From Calditerricola satsumensis (GTDB lineage Bacteria > Bacillota > Bacilli > Calditerricolales > Calditerricolaceae), in NCBI RefSeq assembly GCF_014646935.1, contig NZ_BMOF01000001.1, positions 1-64,000 on the forward strand: DNA of 64,000 nt, read 5' to 3'. This document shows, piece by piece, positions 34,223 to 42,353 of this stretch. The first letter of the stretch is position 1; every line of letters begins with the position of its first letter. The translations under genes were made by a program, and so were the position numbers. Below the pieces are notes generated by a model. It did no database searches. It was not told where the DNA came from and saw only the letters and a program-made list of their open reading frames with translations.

Positions 34223-34702
34223 ATGAAAACGTCGCTCAAGCTGGAACTGGCCGACGCCAAACTGATGATTGAGGCGGCCAAGCGCAAAGCGGAGGAAATC
34301 GGCGTCAAGGAAACGATCGCCGTGGTGGACGACGGCGGCCACCTGATCGCCCTGGAGCGGATGGACGGGGCGCGCATCACCGGGCCGGAGATTGCCGTGG
34401 CCAAAGCCTTCACCGCGGCCGGGCACAAGCGATCCACGCACCTCTTCAACGCTCCGCCGCACGGTCCGGCGCTGCCGGGCAACGAGGCTTTTGGCATCCA
34501 GCACATGTTTCCCGGCAAGTTCGCCGTTTTCGTCGGCGGCTTTCCCGTCGTCGTCAACGGCGAGGTGATCGGCGGGGTGGGAATCAGCGGGGGCAACGGC
34601 GAACAGGACACCGCCGTGGGCCTGGCCGCGCTGGCCGCGTTGCGGGAGGCCCTCGCCCCGCAAGGGTATGACGTGGTCGTCGAGGCCGACATCAAGCGCT
34701 GA
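34223..34702 (+). CDS. GlcG/HbpS-family protein
   Basis: 159-residue protein of the GlcG/HbpS/PduO-C family (DUF336), which binds heme or cobalamin-like cofactors in some members and is attached to many catabolic operons without a defined reaction. Motifs: LELADAKLMIEAAKRKAEEIG, ETIAVVDDGGHLIALERMDGA, AKAFTAAGHKRST, and VNGEVIGGVGISGGNGEQDTAVGLAAL. ATG at 34223 after GGGGGAAGGG. It lies between the aldehyde dehydrogenase and ferredoxin genes of the HDO operon. Confidence 0.87.
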   Translation: MKTSLKLELADAKLMIEAAKRKAEEIGVKETIAVVDDGGHLIALERMDGARITGPEIAVAKAFTAAGHKRSTHLFNAPPHGPALPGNEAFGIQHMFPGKFAVFVGGFPVVVNGEVIGGVGISGGNGEQDTAVGLAALAALREALAPQGYDVVVEADIKR

Positions 34703-34802
34703 TCGGCCGGGAAGGGTTGCCCGGAGGCGCGGCCGGGCGCGAGGAAGAGGCGAAAGGCGGGCCGAGACGCAAGGGGCGGGAGCGACGAAGGGAGGGATGG
34801 CC

Positions 34803-35165
34803 ATGCCCAAGATCCGCTTTCTCACCTCCGGCGTGACGGTGGAGGTGCCGGAGGGAAAGGAGGCCCACCTGCTGGTGACGTCGATTCGCCACCACGACGA
34901 GGACGGCGGCATTCCGTACCGCTGTTCGGCGGGGTTGTGCGGAACATGCCGCACCAAGATCGAGGAAGGCGCCGAGCACCTGAGCCCCATCCGCAAAGCC
35001 GAGGTGGAGCGGCTCGGGGAGGAGCTCTTGAAACAGGGGTACCGCCTGGCTTGCCAGACCTTTGTGCGCGGCGGCGATGTGGCCGTGTCGTGGAATGAGG
35101 CGGTCAAGGGGAAGGTGTCGGCCAAGGTAAAGGCGCACTGGGAGGCGCAGGCGCGCAACGCGTAA
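34803..35165 (+). CDS. 2Fe-2S plant-type ferredoxin
   Basis: 120-residue electron carrier with the C-x4-C-x2-C motif in YRCSAGLCGTCRTK and the fourth Cys in GYRLACQTFV. ATG at 34803 is chosen over the ATG six bases earlier because GGGAGG sits seven bases before it. A basic C-terminal tail (GKVSAKVKAHWEAQ) extends beyond the usual length. As last gene of the HDO operon it is the obvious electron donor for an iron oxygenase. A paralogue is at 42962 in another unit under the same operator. Confidence 0.9.
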   Translation: MPKIRFLTSGVTVEVPEGKEAHLLVTSIRHHDEDGGIPYRCSAGLCGTCRTKIEEGAEHLSPIRKAEVERLGEELLKQGYRLACQTFVRGGDVAVSWNEAVKGKVSAKVKAHWEAQARNA

Positions 35166-35170
35166 GGCCA

Positions 35171-35193
35171 CGGGCGGCGCGCCCGCTTTTTTT
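35171..35193 (+). terminator. intrinsic terminator of the HDO operon
   Basis: Stem CGGGCG/CGCCCG with a three-base loop, then C and seven T. Confidence 0.87.
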
Positions 35194-35241
35194 GTTTTGG
35201 ATCCCTTCCACCCGACTGGGGGGGCGGTGTCATCTTTTTCT

Positions 35242-35269
35242 TTGCCATATCGACGCGATGCGGTACGCT
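35242..35269 (+). promoter_or_regulatory. weak promoter of the ABC exporter unit
   Basis: TTGCCA and TACGCT with a 16-base spacer, about 60 bases before the gene. No GGTATAC operator here. Confidence 0.4.
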
Positions 35270-35328
35270 AGAGAGGAAGAAGCTGGTCACGTCTGCCCGT
35301 CGGCGGGACGTCAAGAGGAGGGATGGGC

Positions 35329-37263
35329 ATGGCGAGCGGGTGGCGGGGATTGGCGCTGAGTGTGGTGCTGCTGTTGGGGTGCGGACTTGCGGCAGCGATT
35401 GGTGTCCAAACGGCCGCGGCGTCGTCGGTGGCTGACCTGCGCGTTGCGGTGGGGATGTCCGGTTTCTACCGGGAAAGCGCATGGACGCCGCTGCGCGTGA
35501 CGGTGCACGGGCCGCCGGGATGGCGCGGGGAGGTGGCCCTGGAACCTCGCGGCAACGGGTATCTCGTCGCCCAGCCGCGCATGCCGGTGGCGGTAAGCGA
35601 CGCGGGCATCGGAACGGCGACGCTGTATGTGCCGGGCTGGTTGCTGCAACAGGGTGCGTCGGCGGTGCTGACTGAGGAGTCGGGCACGGTGGCGGCCCGT
35701 GCGTACGTTGCGGGCCAGCCGGTGGGCCGCGAGACGGCGGTGGTGGCGGTCGTGGGATCCGAGGCCCAGGTCGCGGCGTTCCGCGGCTTGGCCCATGATT
35801 CGCGACGCGTCGCCGTGGTGGCCCTCGACGCGGCCGCCCTGCCCGACAAGGCCATCGGCCTTGACGGCATCGACGTGCTGGTGGTGGCCGAGCCGGCGCC
35901 TTGGACCCGGGCTCAGATGGAAGCCGTGCGCCAATGGGTGCGCGGCGGGGGCACACTGGTTCTCACCGGTAGGGTCTTGGCTTCCGCGGCGGGGAGCCCC
36001 GTCGCGGACATGGCGCCGCTGCGTGTGACGGGCACGGCGGTCCTGCCCGGCGCGCCGGCGCTGGAGCGGGTGGGCGACACACCGCTGCCCGCCCAGGGCC
36101 CTGTCGCCGTGGGACAGACCACCCTCGTTGCCGGGACGGTGCGGGTGGACCAGGGCGAGCTGCCCCTCGTTGCCGCGCGCGACTGGGGACGGGGCGAAGT
36201 GGTGGCGGCAGCCTTTGACCCCGGTGTGCCGCCCTTTGCCGGATGGGCGGGGTGGCCCCGCCTGTGGCAGACCGTTTTGGGGGCCAAGTTGCAGCCGGGT
36301 GCGGATTTCGAGCAGGAGACGTTTGCGCTGTCCTCGCTGCGGGAAGGGCTGATCCGCGTGCCGGGCATGGCCCTTCCCGACGCCAAGACGCTTGCGGCGC
36401 TGTTTGCCCTGTACATCGCGGCGGTGGGGCCGGGTCTCTACGGGCTCACGGCGCGTCTTGACCGGCGCGAGTGGAATTGGGTGCTCGTTCCCGTTCTGAG
36501 CTTGGCCGTGGCGGTTGGCCTGTACGCGGTGGGGACGCGGGCGTGGGGCGTGCAGGTGACGACGCACGAGCTGGCCGTGGTGGCTTTGCGTGGCGATGGC
36601 ACGGGGGATGTGGCCGGCGGCATTGGCCTCTTTGCTCCTCACGGCGGAACGTACCGGGTGGAATCGGCCGAGGCGGAGGCCGCGTGGATCCTGGAGGTGC
36701 ACCACGACGGCGTGGCCGGCAAAGCCGATCCCCAGGTGCGGATTACCGGCGCGAAGGCTTCCGTCACCTTCCCCGACGTGTCCTTTCGCGGGTTTCGCCA
36801 GCTGTATGCCAGCCGTACCCTCACCGACGTTGGGAGCATCGCGGCCAACCTCCGCGTCGAGGGCGAGCAGCTGACGGGCACGGTGACGAACAAGACCCCG
36901 TTTGCGATGCGCGATGCCCGACTCGTGTACGGCCGCGCGGTGATCGCCCTGGGCGACCTGGAGCCGGGCGAAGCCGTGGCCGTGATCCATCCCGCTGCGG
37001 AGGCGTCCGGAAGCGCCGACCTCGTTCCCGAGGCGCTGGTGCCCGAGAAGGCCCGATCCGATCTCCGGCGGCGCGAGTGGAACTTGGCGGTATCGGCGCT
37101 TGAATGGTGGCGGTTGAAGTCATCTGGCGGGCCGACGGTGTTTGCCTGGACGGAGGAGGACGTCCTTGTGGCCACCGTCGACGGCGCGCGCCCGCGGACG
37201 TACCGCCTCGCCCTCGTGATCCAACCGCTCGGCGCGAGCGCCGAAAAGGGGGAACGGGAATGA
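35329..37263 (+). CDS. secreted/membrane-anchored protein linked to an ABC exporter
   Basis: 644 residues. A signal-type helix at the N-terminus (GLALSVVLLLGCGLAAAIG), an extracytoplasmic domain, a glutamine-amidotransferase-like stretch (GIDVLVVAEPAPWTRAQMEAVRQWVRGGGTLVLTG) typical of BatA/DUF4350-like surface proteins, then two membrane helices near the middle (LAALFALYIAAVGPGLYGL, WVLVPVLSLAVAVGLYAVG) and a long beta-rich tail. ATG at 35329 lies six bases after GAGGAGG. Its stop overlaps the ATPase start by four bases, so it is part of one exporter module. The function is not known. Confidence 0.7.
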   Translation: MASGWRGLALSVVLLLGCGLAAAIGVQTAAASSVADLRVAVGMSGFYRESAWTPLRVTVHGPPGWRGEVALEPRGNGYLVAQPRMPVAVSDAGIGTATLYVPGWLLQQGASAVLTEESGTVAARAYVAGQPVGRETAVVAVVGSEAQVAAFRGLAHDSRRVAVVALDAAALPDKAIGLDGIDVLVVAEPAPWTRAQMEAVRQWVRGGGTLVLTGRVLASAAGSPVADMAPLRVTGTAVLPGAPALERVGDTPLPAQGPVAVGQTTLVAGTVRVDQGELPLVAARDWGRGEVVAAAFDPGVPPFAGWAGWPRLWQTVLGAKLQPGADFEQETFALSSLREGLIRVPGMALPDAKTLAALFALYIAAVGPGLYGLTARLDRREWNWVLVPVLSLAVAVGLYAVGTRAWGVQVTTHELAVVALRGDGTGDVAGGIGLFAPHGGTYRVESAEAEAAWILEVHHDGVAGKADPQVRITGAKASVTFPDVSFRGFRQLYASRTLTDVGSIAANLRVEGEQLTGTVTNKTPFAMRDARLVYGRAVIALGDLEPGEAVAVIHPAAEASGSADLVPEALVPEKARSDLRRREWNLAVSALEWWRLKSSGGPTVFAWTEEDVLVATVDGARPRTYRLALVIQPLGASAEKGERE

Positions 37264-38186
37264 TCCGCACGGAAAACCTCACCAAGCGCTTTGAACAGAT
37301 CGTCGCCGTGAAGGATCTCACGCTTTCCGTGCGAGAGGGCACGATTTTCGGCCTGGTCGGCCCCAACGGCGCGGGAAAGACGACCACGCTGGCCATGTTG
37401 GCGACGCTCCTGCGCCCAAGCGCGGGGAGGGCCATCGTCGGCGGTTACGACGTGGCGACCCAGCCGGACCGGGTGCGGCGCATTGTGGGCTTTAACCCCG
37501 ACAGCTTTGGTTTCGCCGACGACCTGAAGGTGACGGAATACTTGGACTTCTATGGCGCGTGCTACGGAATGGGCCGTCTCGAACGCGCCCGGCGCATTCC
37601 GGACTTGCTGGAACGGGTCGGATTGGCCGATAAGGCCGACGCTTACGTGGACAGCCTGTCGCGGGGCATGAAACAGCGCCTGGGCTTGGCGCGCTGCCTC
37701 CTGCACGACCCGGCGGTGCTGATCCTTGACGAGCCGGCGTCCGGCCTCGATCCCGGCACGCGCGTCCAGTTTCGCGCGATGTTGAAGGCCCTGCGCGACG
37801 AGGGCAAGACCATTCTGATCAGCTCGCACATCCTGCCCGAGCTGGCCGACCTGTGCGACGAGGTTGGGATCATGGTGGGCGGCACGCTGGTGGCGGCAGG
37901 AAGCGTTGCCGAGATTCTCGCGCGCATCTCGGGCGAGCGCCTCCTGCATATCGAGGTGTTGGAGAACGCCGAGGGAGCGGCGGCGTGGCTGGCTGAACGG
38001 GACGGCATAAGCCGGGTGAAACGGGAGGGGCGGCAACTGGCTGTCGCCTTTGTCGGCGGCGAAGCGGACCAGGCGGCCCTGCTGCAGGCGATGGTGGCTG
38101 AGGGGTTCCGCGTGCTGCGCTTTCAGCCGGCCGCGCGCACCTTGGAAGATGTCTTTTTGTCTGTTACGGGGGAGGGGAACGGATGA
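37260..38186 (+). CDS. ABC transporter ATPase (NatA/CcmA type)
   Basis: 308 residues. Walker A GPNGAGKTTT, Q-loop GFNPDSFGFADDLKVTEYLDFYG, signature LSRGMKQRLGLARC, Walker B VLILDEPASGLDPG, switch HILPELADLCDEVG. The C-terminal 80 residues form the small regulatory domain common to exporters of the ABC-2 group. It overlaps both neighbours by four bases. A role in export or envelope maintenance fits the family. Confidence 0.92.
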   Translation: MIRTENLTKRFEQIVAVKDLTLSVREGTIFGLVGPNGAGKTTTLAMLATLLRPSAGRAIVGGYDVATQPDRVRRIVGFNPDSFGFADDLKVTEYLDFYGACYGMGRLERARRIPDLLERVGLADKADAYVDSLSRGMKQRLGLARCLLHDPAVLILDEPASGLDPGTRVQFRAMLKALRDEGKTILISSHILPELADLCDEVGIMVGGTLVAAGSVAEILARISGERLLHIEVLENAEGAAAWLAERDGISRVKREGRQLAVAFVGGEADQAALLQAMVAEGFRVLRFQPAARTLEDVFLSVTGEGNG

Positions 38187-39016
38187 ACAAGCTGCGGGGG
38201 CGTTTTTTGCAGGCGGTGTTGGCCGTGGAGCTGCGCCGGCGCGTGCGGTCGCGTCGTTTGGCGTGGCTCCTCAGCGGATACCTGGCTGCCATTGGCGCCA
38301 TCATCCTGGGCTATCTCGATGTCTCCACCGGGCCCGACGCCGTGTTTTCCGCTACCAGCCGCGAGCTCTTTTCCTTGCTGTCCACTCTGCAGCTTGTGAT
38401 GGTGCTCTTTCTCACGCCGGCGGTGACGGCGGGGACGATCAGCGGCGAACGGGAACGGCAGACGCTGAACCTGCTCCTGACGACCAATCTGACGGCGGCG
38501 GAAATCGTCGTCGGCAAGCTGGTCTCCTCCCTAAGCTTTCTCGCGCTGCTCGTGGTGGCTTCCCTGCCCCTGTACGCCATCGTTTTTGTGTACGGCGGCG
38601 TGTCGCCAACGGCGCTGGCATCCACCTTCGCCTTTTTCCTGTTCACCATGGCCGTCGTCGGCAGCGTCAGCGTGCTCGCCTCGGCCCTTGCCCACCGAAC
38701 GAGCGCGGCCATGGTTGCAACCTACGCCGTGGTGGGGGTGATGGTGATCGGCACCGTGCTCTTAGCCCAGTTTGCCCACCTGTGGTGGGAGCGCGTCCAC
38801 CAGTCGGCGCCGCCGGCCGGTTGGCTCTGGGGCGACCTGGCGCTGGCGTTCAACCCTGTCTATTCGCTGTGGTCGGTGCTCGGCTTGCACGAGGGGCTGA
38901 ACGACCGCTTTTTCCTTCCCCCGGTGGCCGTTTACGTGCTCGGCTACGGGGCGATGGCCCTCGCCGCGCTGGCGGCGGCCGCCCGCGCTGTCGGGCGGGC
39001 GCGCGTTGAGGAATGA
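38183..39016 (+). CDS. ABC-2 type permease
   Basis: 277 residues with six membrane helices; the family feature AVTAGTISGERERQTLNLLLTTNLTAAEIVVGKLVSSLSFLALLVVASLPLYAI is the coupling region of ABC-2 exporters. Start overlaps the ATPase stop (ATGA). It ends nine bases before the convergent aspartate-dehydrogenase-type gene. Confidence 0.9.
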   Translation: MNKLRGRFLQAVLAVELRRRVRSRRLAWLLSGYLAAIGAIILGYLDVSTGPDAVFSATSRELFSLLSTLQLVMVLFLTPAVTAGTISGERERQTLNLLLTTNLTAAEIVVGKLVSSLSFLALLVVASLPLYAIVFVYGGVSPTALASTFAFFLFTMAVVGSVSVLASALAHRTSAAMVATYAVVGVMVIGTVLLAQFAHLWWERVHQSAPPAGWLWGDLALAFNPVYSLWSVLGLHEGLNDRFFLPPVAVYVLGYGAMALAALAAAARAVGRARVEE

Positions 39017-39025
39017 TCGCGCCCT

Positions 39026-39826
39026 CTAGATCCCCACGACCAGTGGCTCGGACAGGTTGCGCAGCACCTTGGCCACGCTCATGGCCACGGCGACGCCCGT
39101 TTTCGGGTTGGCGCTGGGAGCGTTGCGGATGGTGACCTCCAGGCGGCCAAAGGCGCCGACGGCTGTGAGCTCATGCACGTTTTCGGTTACCGTGGGATCG
39201 ACAAAGACGCGCACCTGCGTGCGGTCGAAACCCGCGCCGGCGAGGCTGAGGGCGGCGGCCACATTGACGCTCTCGGGAAAGCGCAGCGCCGCGTCGCGGG
39301 CGGTGCCGTCGAAGACGCAGACCGGTTCGGACAGTTCGGCCAAAGGGACTTGCGCTTCCACCGGTGTTCCCACCCAGGCCCGCGGCGGTTTGCGGGTGGT
39401 CAAGGTCACGGCCTCGAGGGTGCCGGTGGCCCCCGCGGCGATCCGGTCGAGCCCGGCGATGGCCGCCGAGGGCAGAAAGACGCGCCGTCCGCTTGCTTCG
39501 GTGGCCCGCACCACCGCATCGAGCAGCGCCGGGTCGGCCAGGGCGCCCACGCTGACGACAATCAGGTCGCGCCCGCCGGCCAACACCTCCGCGGCGTAGC
39601 GGCGCACCGCTTCGTGGCCGGCGGCTTCCACCACCACATCCAGCGGACGGGCGAGAAAGGCGGCAACGTCCTCATCAACGAGAGCGGGGTCGAGGCCGGT
39701 CGCTGCCCTTCGCCCCGGCCGGACCAGAACGCCGGCGAGCACCGAACGGCCGGCCTTCCCCTCGGCGATGTACCGGGCCACATCCCGCCCGATGGCCCCG
39801 TATCCGATGATCCCCACGTGCAGCAT
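39026..39826 (-). CDS. nadX: aspartate-dehydrogenase-type oxidoreductase
   Basis: 266-residue NAD(P)-dependent enzyme of the L-aspartate dehydrogenase family. Rossmann motif GIIGYGAIGRDVARYIAEG, ALVDEDVAAFL, DVVVEAAGHEAVRRYAAEVL, FLPSAAIAGLDRI, NVAAALSLAGAGFDRT and the catalytic-region His in TVTENVHELTAVGAFGRL. No nadA or nadB is near, so a role in NAD synthesis is not indicated; a catabolic amine dehydrogenase is more likely. ATG at 39826. A weak copy of the GGTATAC palindrome overlaps its probable -35. Confidence 0.82.
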   Translation of the reverse strand: MLHVGIIGYGAIGRDVARYIAEGKAGRSVLAGVLVRPGRRAATGLDPALVDEDVAAFLARPLDVVVEAAGHEAVRRYAAEVLAGGRDLIVVSVGALADPALLDAVVRATEASGRRVFLPSAAIAGLDRIAAGATGTLEAVTLTTRKPPRAWVGTPVEAQVPLAELSEPVCVFDGTARDAALRFPESVNVAAALSLAGAGFDRTQVRVFVDPTVTENVHELTAVGAFGRLEVTIRNAPSANPKTGVAVAMSVAKVLRNLSEPLVVGI

Positions 39827-39866
39827 GGCGCATGCCCCCTGTCGTAGTCAGAATTGTGTTGCTTGT

Positions 39867-39902
39867 ATGATAACAAAAGGCGCATGCGGTGTACAGTATG
39901 CC
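39867..39902 (-). promoter_or_regulatory. probable promoter of the nadX-type gene with a degenerate GGTATAC site
   Basis: On the minus strand TGTACA (39890-39895), 17 bases, TATCAT (39867-39872). The plus strand reads GGTGTACAGTATGCC at 39888-39902, matching the operator core at 13 of 15 positions and overlapping the -35. Both promoter hexamers are imperfect. The rest of 39903-40123 holds nothing else I can name. Confidence 0.5.
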
Positions 39903-40123
39903 ACATCTGTTGCCGGTGCCCGGTGCACCGGATCCGGAACGGTGGCGCGTTGTTGCGCGCATCGGACGAAATCGGTGAGCAGCCACGTGTAAACCGGCGC
40001 CAAGCGGACATGCTAGGAGCAAATCCTTCCCTTGATGGTATTCCAGAGCCTGTTGGCGAACGCTGCGCCGCTGTCGTGTATAGACTGCAACGAGCAACAA
40101 CGACCGTGAACGAGGTGGTGCAC

Positions 40124-40831
40124 GTGAACCGTTCCGGGATGGGGATTCGCGGGCTGTGCGACAACTTTACGGCCACGTACGCCCCCGAAGCGCTGCAGCG
40201 GTTTTTGGCGTTCTGCCAGACCCTCGACCTGAAGGTGGAATATCGCCCGTCCTCTTCAGGAGGCGCGCTGCTTTCCCTTCGCTCTCGACGCGGCGCGTTT
40301 ACCCTGCTCGTACCGGGCAAGCCGGGGGCTGTTCTGCGCGGTTCGCTCTATCTTTCGGCGCCCTCGGCCCGCGAGCTGGAAGGGGATCCGTTGTGGGACG
40401 CGTTCCATCGCGCGGTGCGCCTGCTGTTGTCCACCGGCACCTTGTGGCTGTACGGGGAGGGGGAACCACGCCTGTCGCGCTTCCGGAACGGCAAGATCGT
40501 TCCCACGGCCAGGGAAGAGGAGCGGCTGGGATCGGGAGGCGTTCCGACCGACTGGCGGACGAACGGCGGCACGTCGCAGCCGGCGAAGGCCGAGGGGAAG
40601 TCGGGAGCCGGCGAGGCGCGCGCCTCTGGGTCAGCGCCGGACGTGACCGTGGACGCGGTGGACCTGGCGCACTTCTTGTGGTCGGTGCGCGTCGACCACC
40701 TGCTCGAACGCCTGAACGCGGCCCTCAAACGGGGGGACGCGCGCGAAGCCGACGCGGTGCGGCAAGCATTGCGCGACGCTTGGCAGGAGCGGTACACTAA
40801 ACATTGGCAGGAGCGGTACACGAAACAATAA
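40124..40831 (+). CDS. hypothetical protein with a duplicated C-terminus
   Basis: About 235 residues. The N-terminal half looks like a small alpha/beta domain (NFTATYAPEALQRFLAFCQTLDLKVEYR, GAFTLLVPGKPGAVLRGSLYLSAPS), the middle is a Gly/Ser/Ala-rich linker, and the C-terminal helix pair (VDAVDLAHFLWSVRVDHLLERLNAALKRGD) ends in a repeated peptide WQERYTK. GTG at 40124 has GAGGTGG ahead. Not recognised. It lies directly before the GntR gene and may share its transcript. Confidence 0.6.
   Translation: MNRSGMGIRGLCDNFTATYAPEALQRFLAFCQTLDLKVEYRPSSSGGALLSLRSRRGAFTLLVPGKPGAVLRGSLYLSAPSARELEGDPLWDAFHRAVRLLLSTGTLWLYGEGEPRLSRFRNGKIVPTAREEERLGSGGVPTDWRTNGGTSQPAKAEGKSGAGEARASGSAPDVTVDAVDLAHFLWSVRVDHLLERLNAALKRGDAREADAVRQALRDAWQERYTKHWQERYTKQ
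40780..40827 (+). repeat. 24-base tandem duplication at the end of the hypothetical gene
   Basis: Two adjacent copies starting TTGGCAGGAGCGG, differing at one base (T versus G). They add eight codons to the gene and end just before the GntR ribosome site, so they may also alter the spacing of regulatory sequence. Confidence 0.9.
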
Positions 40832-40859
40832 CGACAGCGTTGGCACGGGAGGGAGGCCT

Positions 40860-41591
40860 GTGGGTAAGCGCCAGGGAGCCAGCTGGGATGAGGACCTCAG
40901 CCCCATTCGGGACAAGGTGTACCAGTATCTGAAGAACGCCATCCTGACCGGCGAGCTGAAGGCCGGCGAGCGCATTGTCGAGCGGGACTTGGCCGAAAAG
41001 CTGAACATCAGCCGCACTCCCATACGCGAAGCCCTCTTCCGCCTCGAATCGCAAGGGTTTGTGAAGACCTTGCCGCGCCGCGGCGTCGTGGTCAACCGAC
41101 TTTCGGTCGACGAGGTGCTTGAAATTTTTACCCTGTTGGCCGTGCTCGGGGGGCTGGCGGTCAAGCTGGCGGCGAAAAAGGTAAACGACGAGGACCGCCG
41201 GAGGTTGAACGAGCTGGCGACAAAGATCGAGCGCTTGCTCGACGGTGATGCGCCGGAGGAAGATGTGGCGCAGTTTCACCTGCACATCGTCGACACCCTG
41301 TACCGGTCGGCCAAGAGCCCGCGGCTTTACGAGATGCTGACGGGTCTCTTCGATTATGTGCGGGCTTTTGCACACGTCGGGTACGAACAACCGGGGCGCC
41401 TCGAGGAGGCATTGCGCGAGCACCTGAGCGTTCTTCGCGCCGTTTGCGACGGCAACGGCGAGTTGGCCGAATCGCTCATCCATGTCCACATGGAGAACGC
41501 CAAGCAGGCGTATTTGGCTGCGCTTCGGGACGCGAACCGACGCGACGGCAAGCGGGCGAACGACGAATGGAACAATCCGTCTGAAAATTGA
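40860..41591 (+). CDS. GntR-family (FCD) regulator, candidate for the GGTATAC regulon
   Basis: 243 residues. Winged helix: SPIRDKVYQYLKNAILTGELKAGERIVERDLAEKLNISRTPIREALFRLESQGFVKTL; FCD ligand domain with FHLHIVDTLYRSAKSPRLYEML and LREHLSVLRAVCDGNGELAESLIHVHMENA, including the His residues that hold metal in this family. GTG start after GGGAGGGAGG. The perfect operator is 53 bases downstream of its stop, before the chromate-type transporter genes; FCD regulators commonly bind palindromes with a GGTATAC/GTATACC type core. Assignment of operator to regulator is inference. Confidence 0.87.
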   Translation: MGKRQGASWDEDLSPIRDKVYQYLKNAILTGELKAGERIVERDLAEKLNISRTPIREALFRLESQGFVKTLPRRGVVVNRLSVDEVLEIFTLLAVLGGLAVKLAAKKVNDEDRRRLNELATKIERLLDGDAPEEDVAQFHLHIVDTLYRSAKSPRLYEMLTGLFDYVRAFAHVGYEQPGRLEEALREHLSVLRAVCDGNGELAESLIHVHMENAKQAYLAALRDANRRDGKRANDEWNNPSEN

Positions 41592-41600
41592 AGAAAACCC

Positions 41601-41664
41601 TTGACGGCAGCACGCCGAATCGGTATGATCGAAGCAAATCGGATTTGGTATACGGTATACCAAA
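41601..41664 (+). promoter_or_regulatory. sigma-A promoter with the perfect GGTATAC palindrome (chrA unit)
   Basis: TTGACG (41601-41606), 17 bases, TATGAT (41624-41629). At 41644-41664 a perfect inverted repeat: half-site TTTGGTATAC, one central G, and its complement. It begins at about +8. Confidence 0.9.
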
Positions 41665-41717
41665 GGAACGCAAGCTGCCCGCTGGACCTGCAGTTCCCTG
41701 TGAAGGAAGGGATCGGC

Positions 41718-42353
41718 ATGTCCTTGTACGACTTGGCGATCGCCTTTTTGCGCTCGGGCCTGATGGGCTACGGAGGCGGGCCGTCGGTCATCCCGCTCAT
41801 TCGCTATGAGGCGGTGGAAAAATACCGCTGGATGAGTGACGACGAATTTGGCGACGTGTTGGCCCTCGCCAACGCCTTGCCGGGGCCCATTGCGACGAAA
41901 ATGGCCGCCTATATCGGGTACCGCGTCAAGGGATGGCCCGGCGCGGCGGTGGCGGTGCTGGCCCACATCGTGCCCTCGGCGGTGGCGATGATCGCCTTGG
42001 TGGGATCGCTGGCGGCGCTGCAGGGCGTGGCCGTGGTGCGGGGGATGATTCGGGCCGTCAGCCCGGTGATCGGGGTGATGTTGGCCGTGATGGCGGTGGA
42101 GTTTTTCCGCAAGGCCTGGCGGGGCATGGGCGCCGCGTGGGCGACGGGGTTGACGGCGCTTTCGCTTGTCACGGTGGCCGTGGCCGGGATGCATCCGGCG
42201 CTCGTCATCGCCGCCTTTTTGGCCGGCGCGTGGGGGAAGGTGACCCTGGAGCGGCGCGGAGGCCGGCGAGGCGACGTTTCGCCGCCTCAATCAACGGAAC
42301 ATTCCGACGATTCCCGCCTCGCGATGGAGGGAGAAGGGCAGGGAAAACGATGA
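41718..42353 (+). CDS. CHR-family (chromate-type) transporter, first half
   Basis: Short-chain CHR protein, 211 residues, with one CHR domain: FLRSGLMGYGGGPSVIPLIRYEAVEKYRWMSDDEFGDVLALANALPGPIATKMAAYIGYRVKGWPGAA. Six helices or so, then a soluble tail. Short CHR proteins work in pairs, and the partner follows with a four-base overlap. Chromate export is the named activity of the family, but the context here is catabolic, so an organic or oxo-anion substrate is possible. Confidence 0.88.
   Translation: MSLYDLAIAFLRSGLMGYGGGPSVIPLIRYEAVEKYRWMSDDEFGDVLALANALPGPIATKMAAYIGYRVKGWPGAAVAVLAHIVPSAVAMIALVGSLAALQGVAVVRGMIRAVSPVIGVMLAVMAVEFFRKAWRGMGAAWATGLTALSLVTVAVAGMHPALVIAAFLAGAWGKVTLERRGGRRGDVSPPQSTEHSDDSRLAMEGEGQGKR

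Noticed and set aside
40124-40831. CRISPR-like or larger repeat array around the 24-base duplication
   Set aside because: Only two adjacent copies with no spacers.
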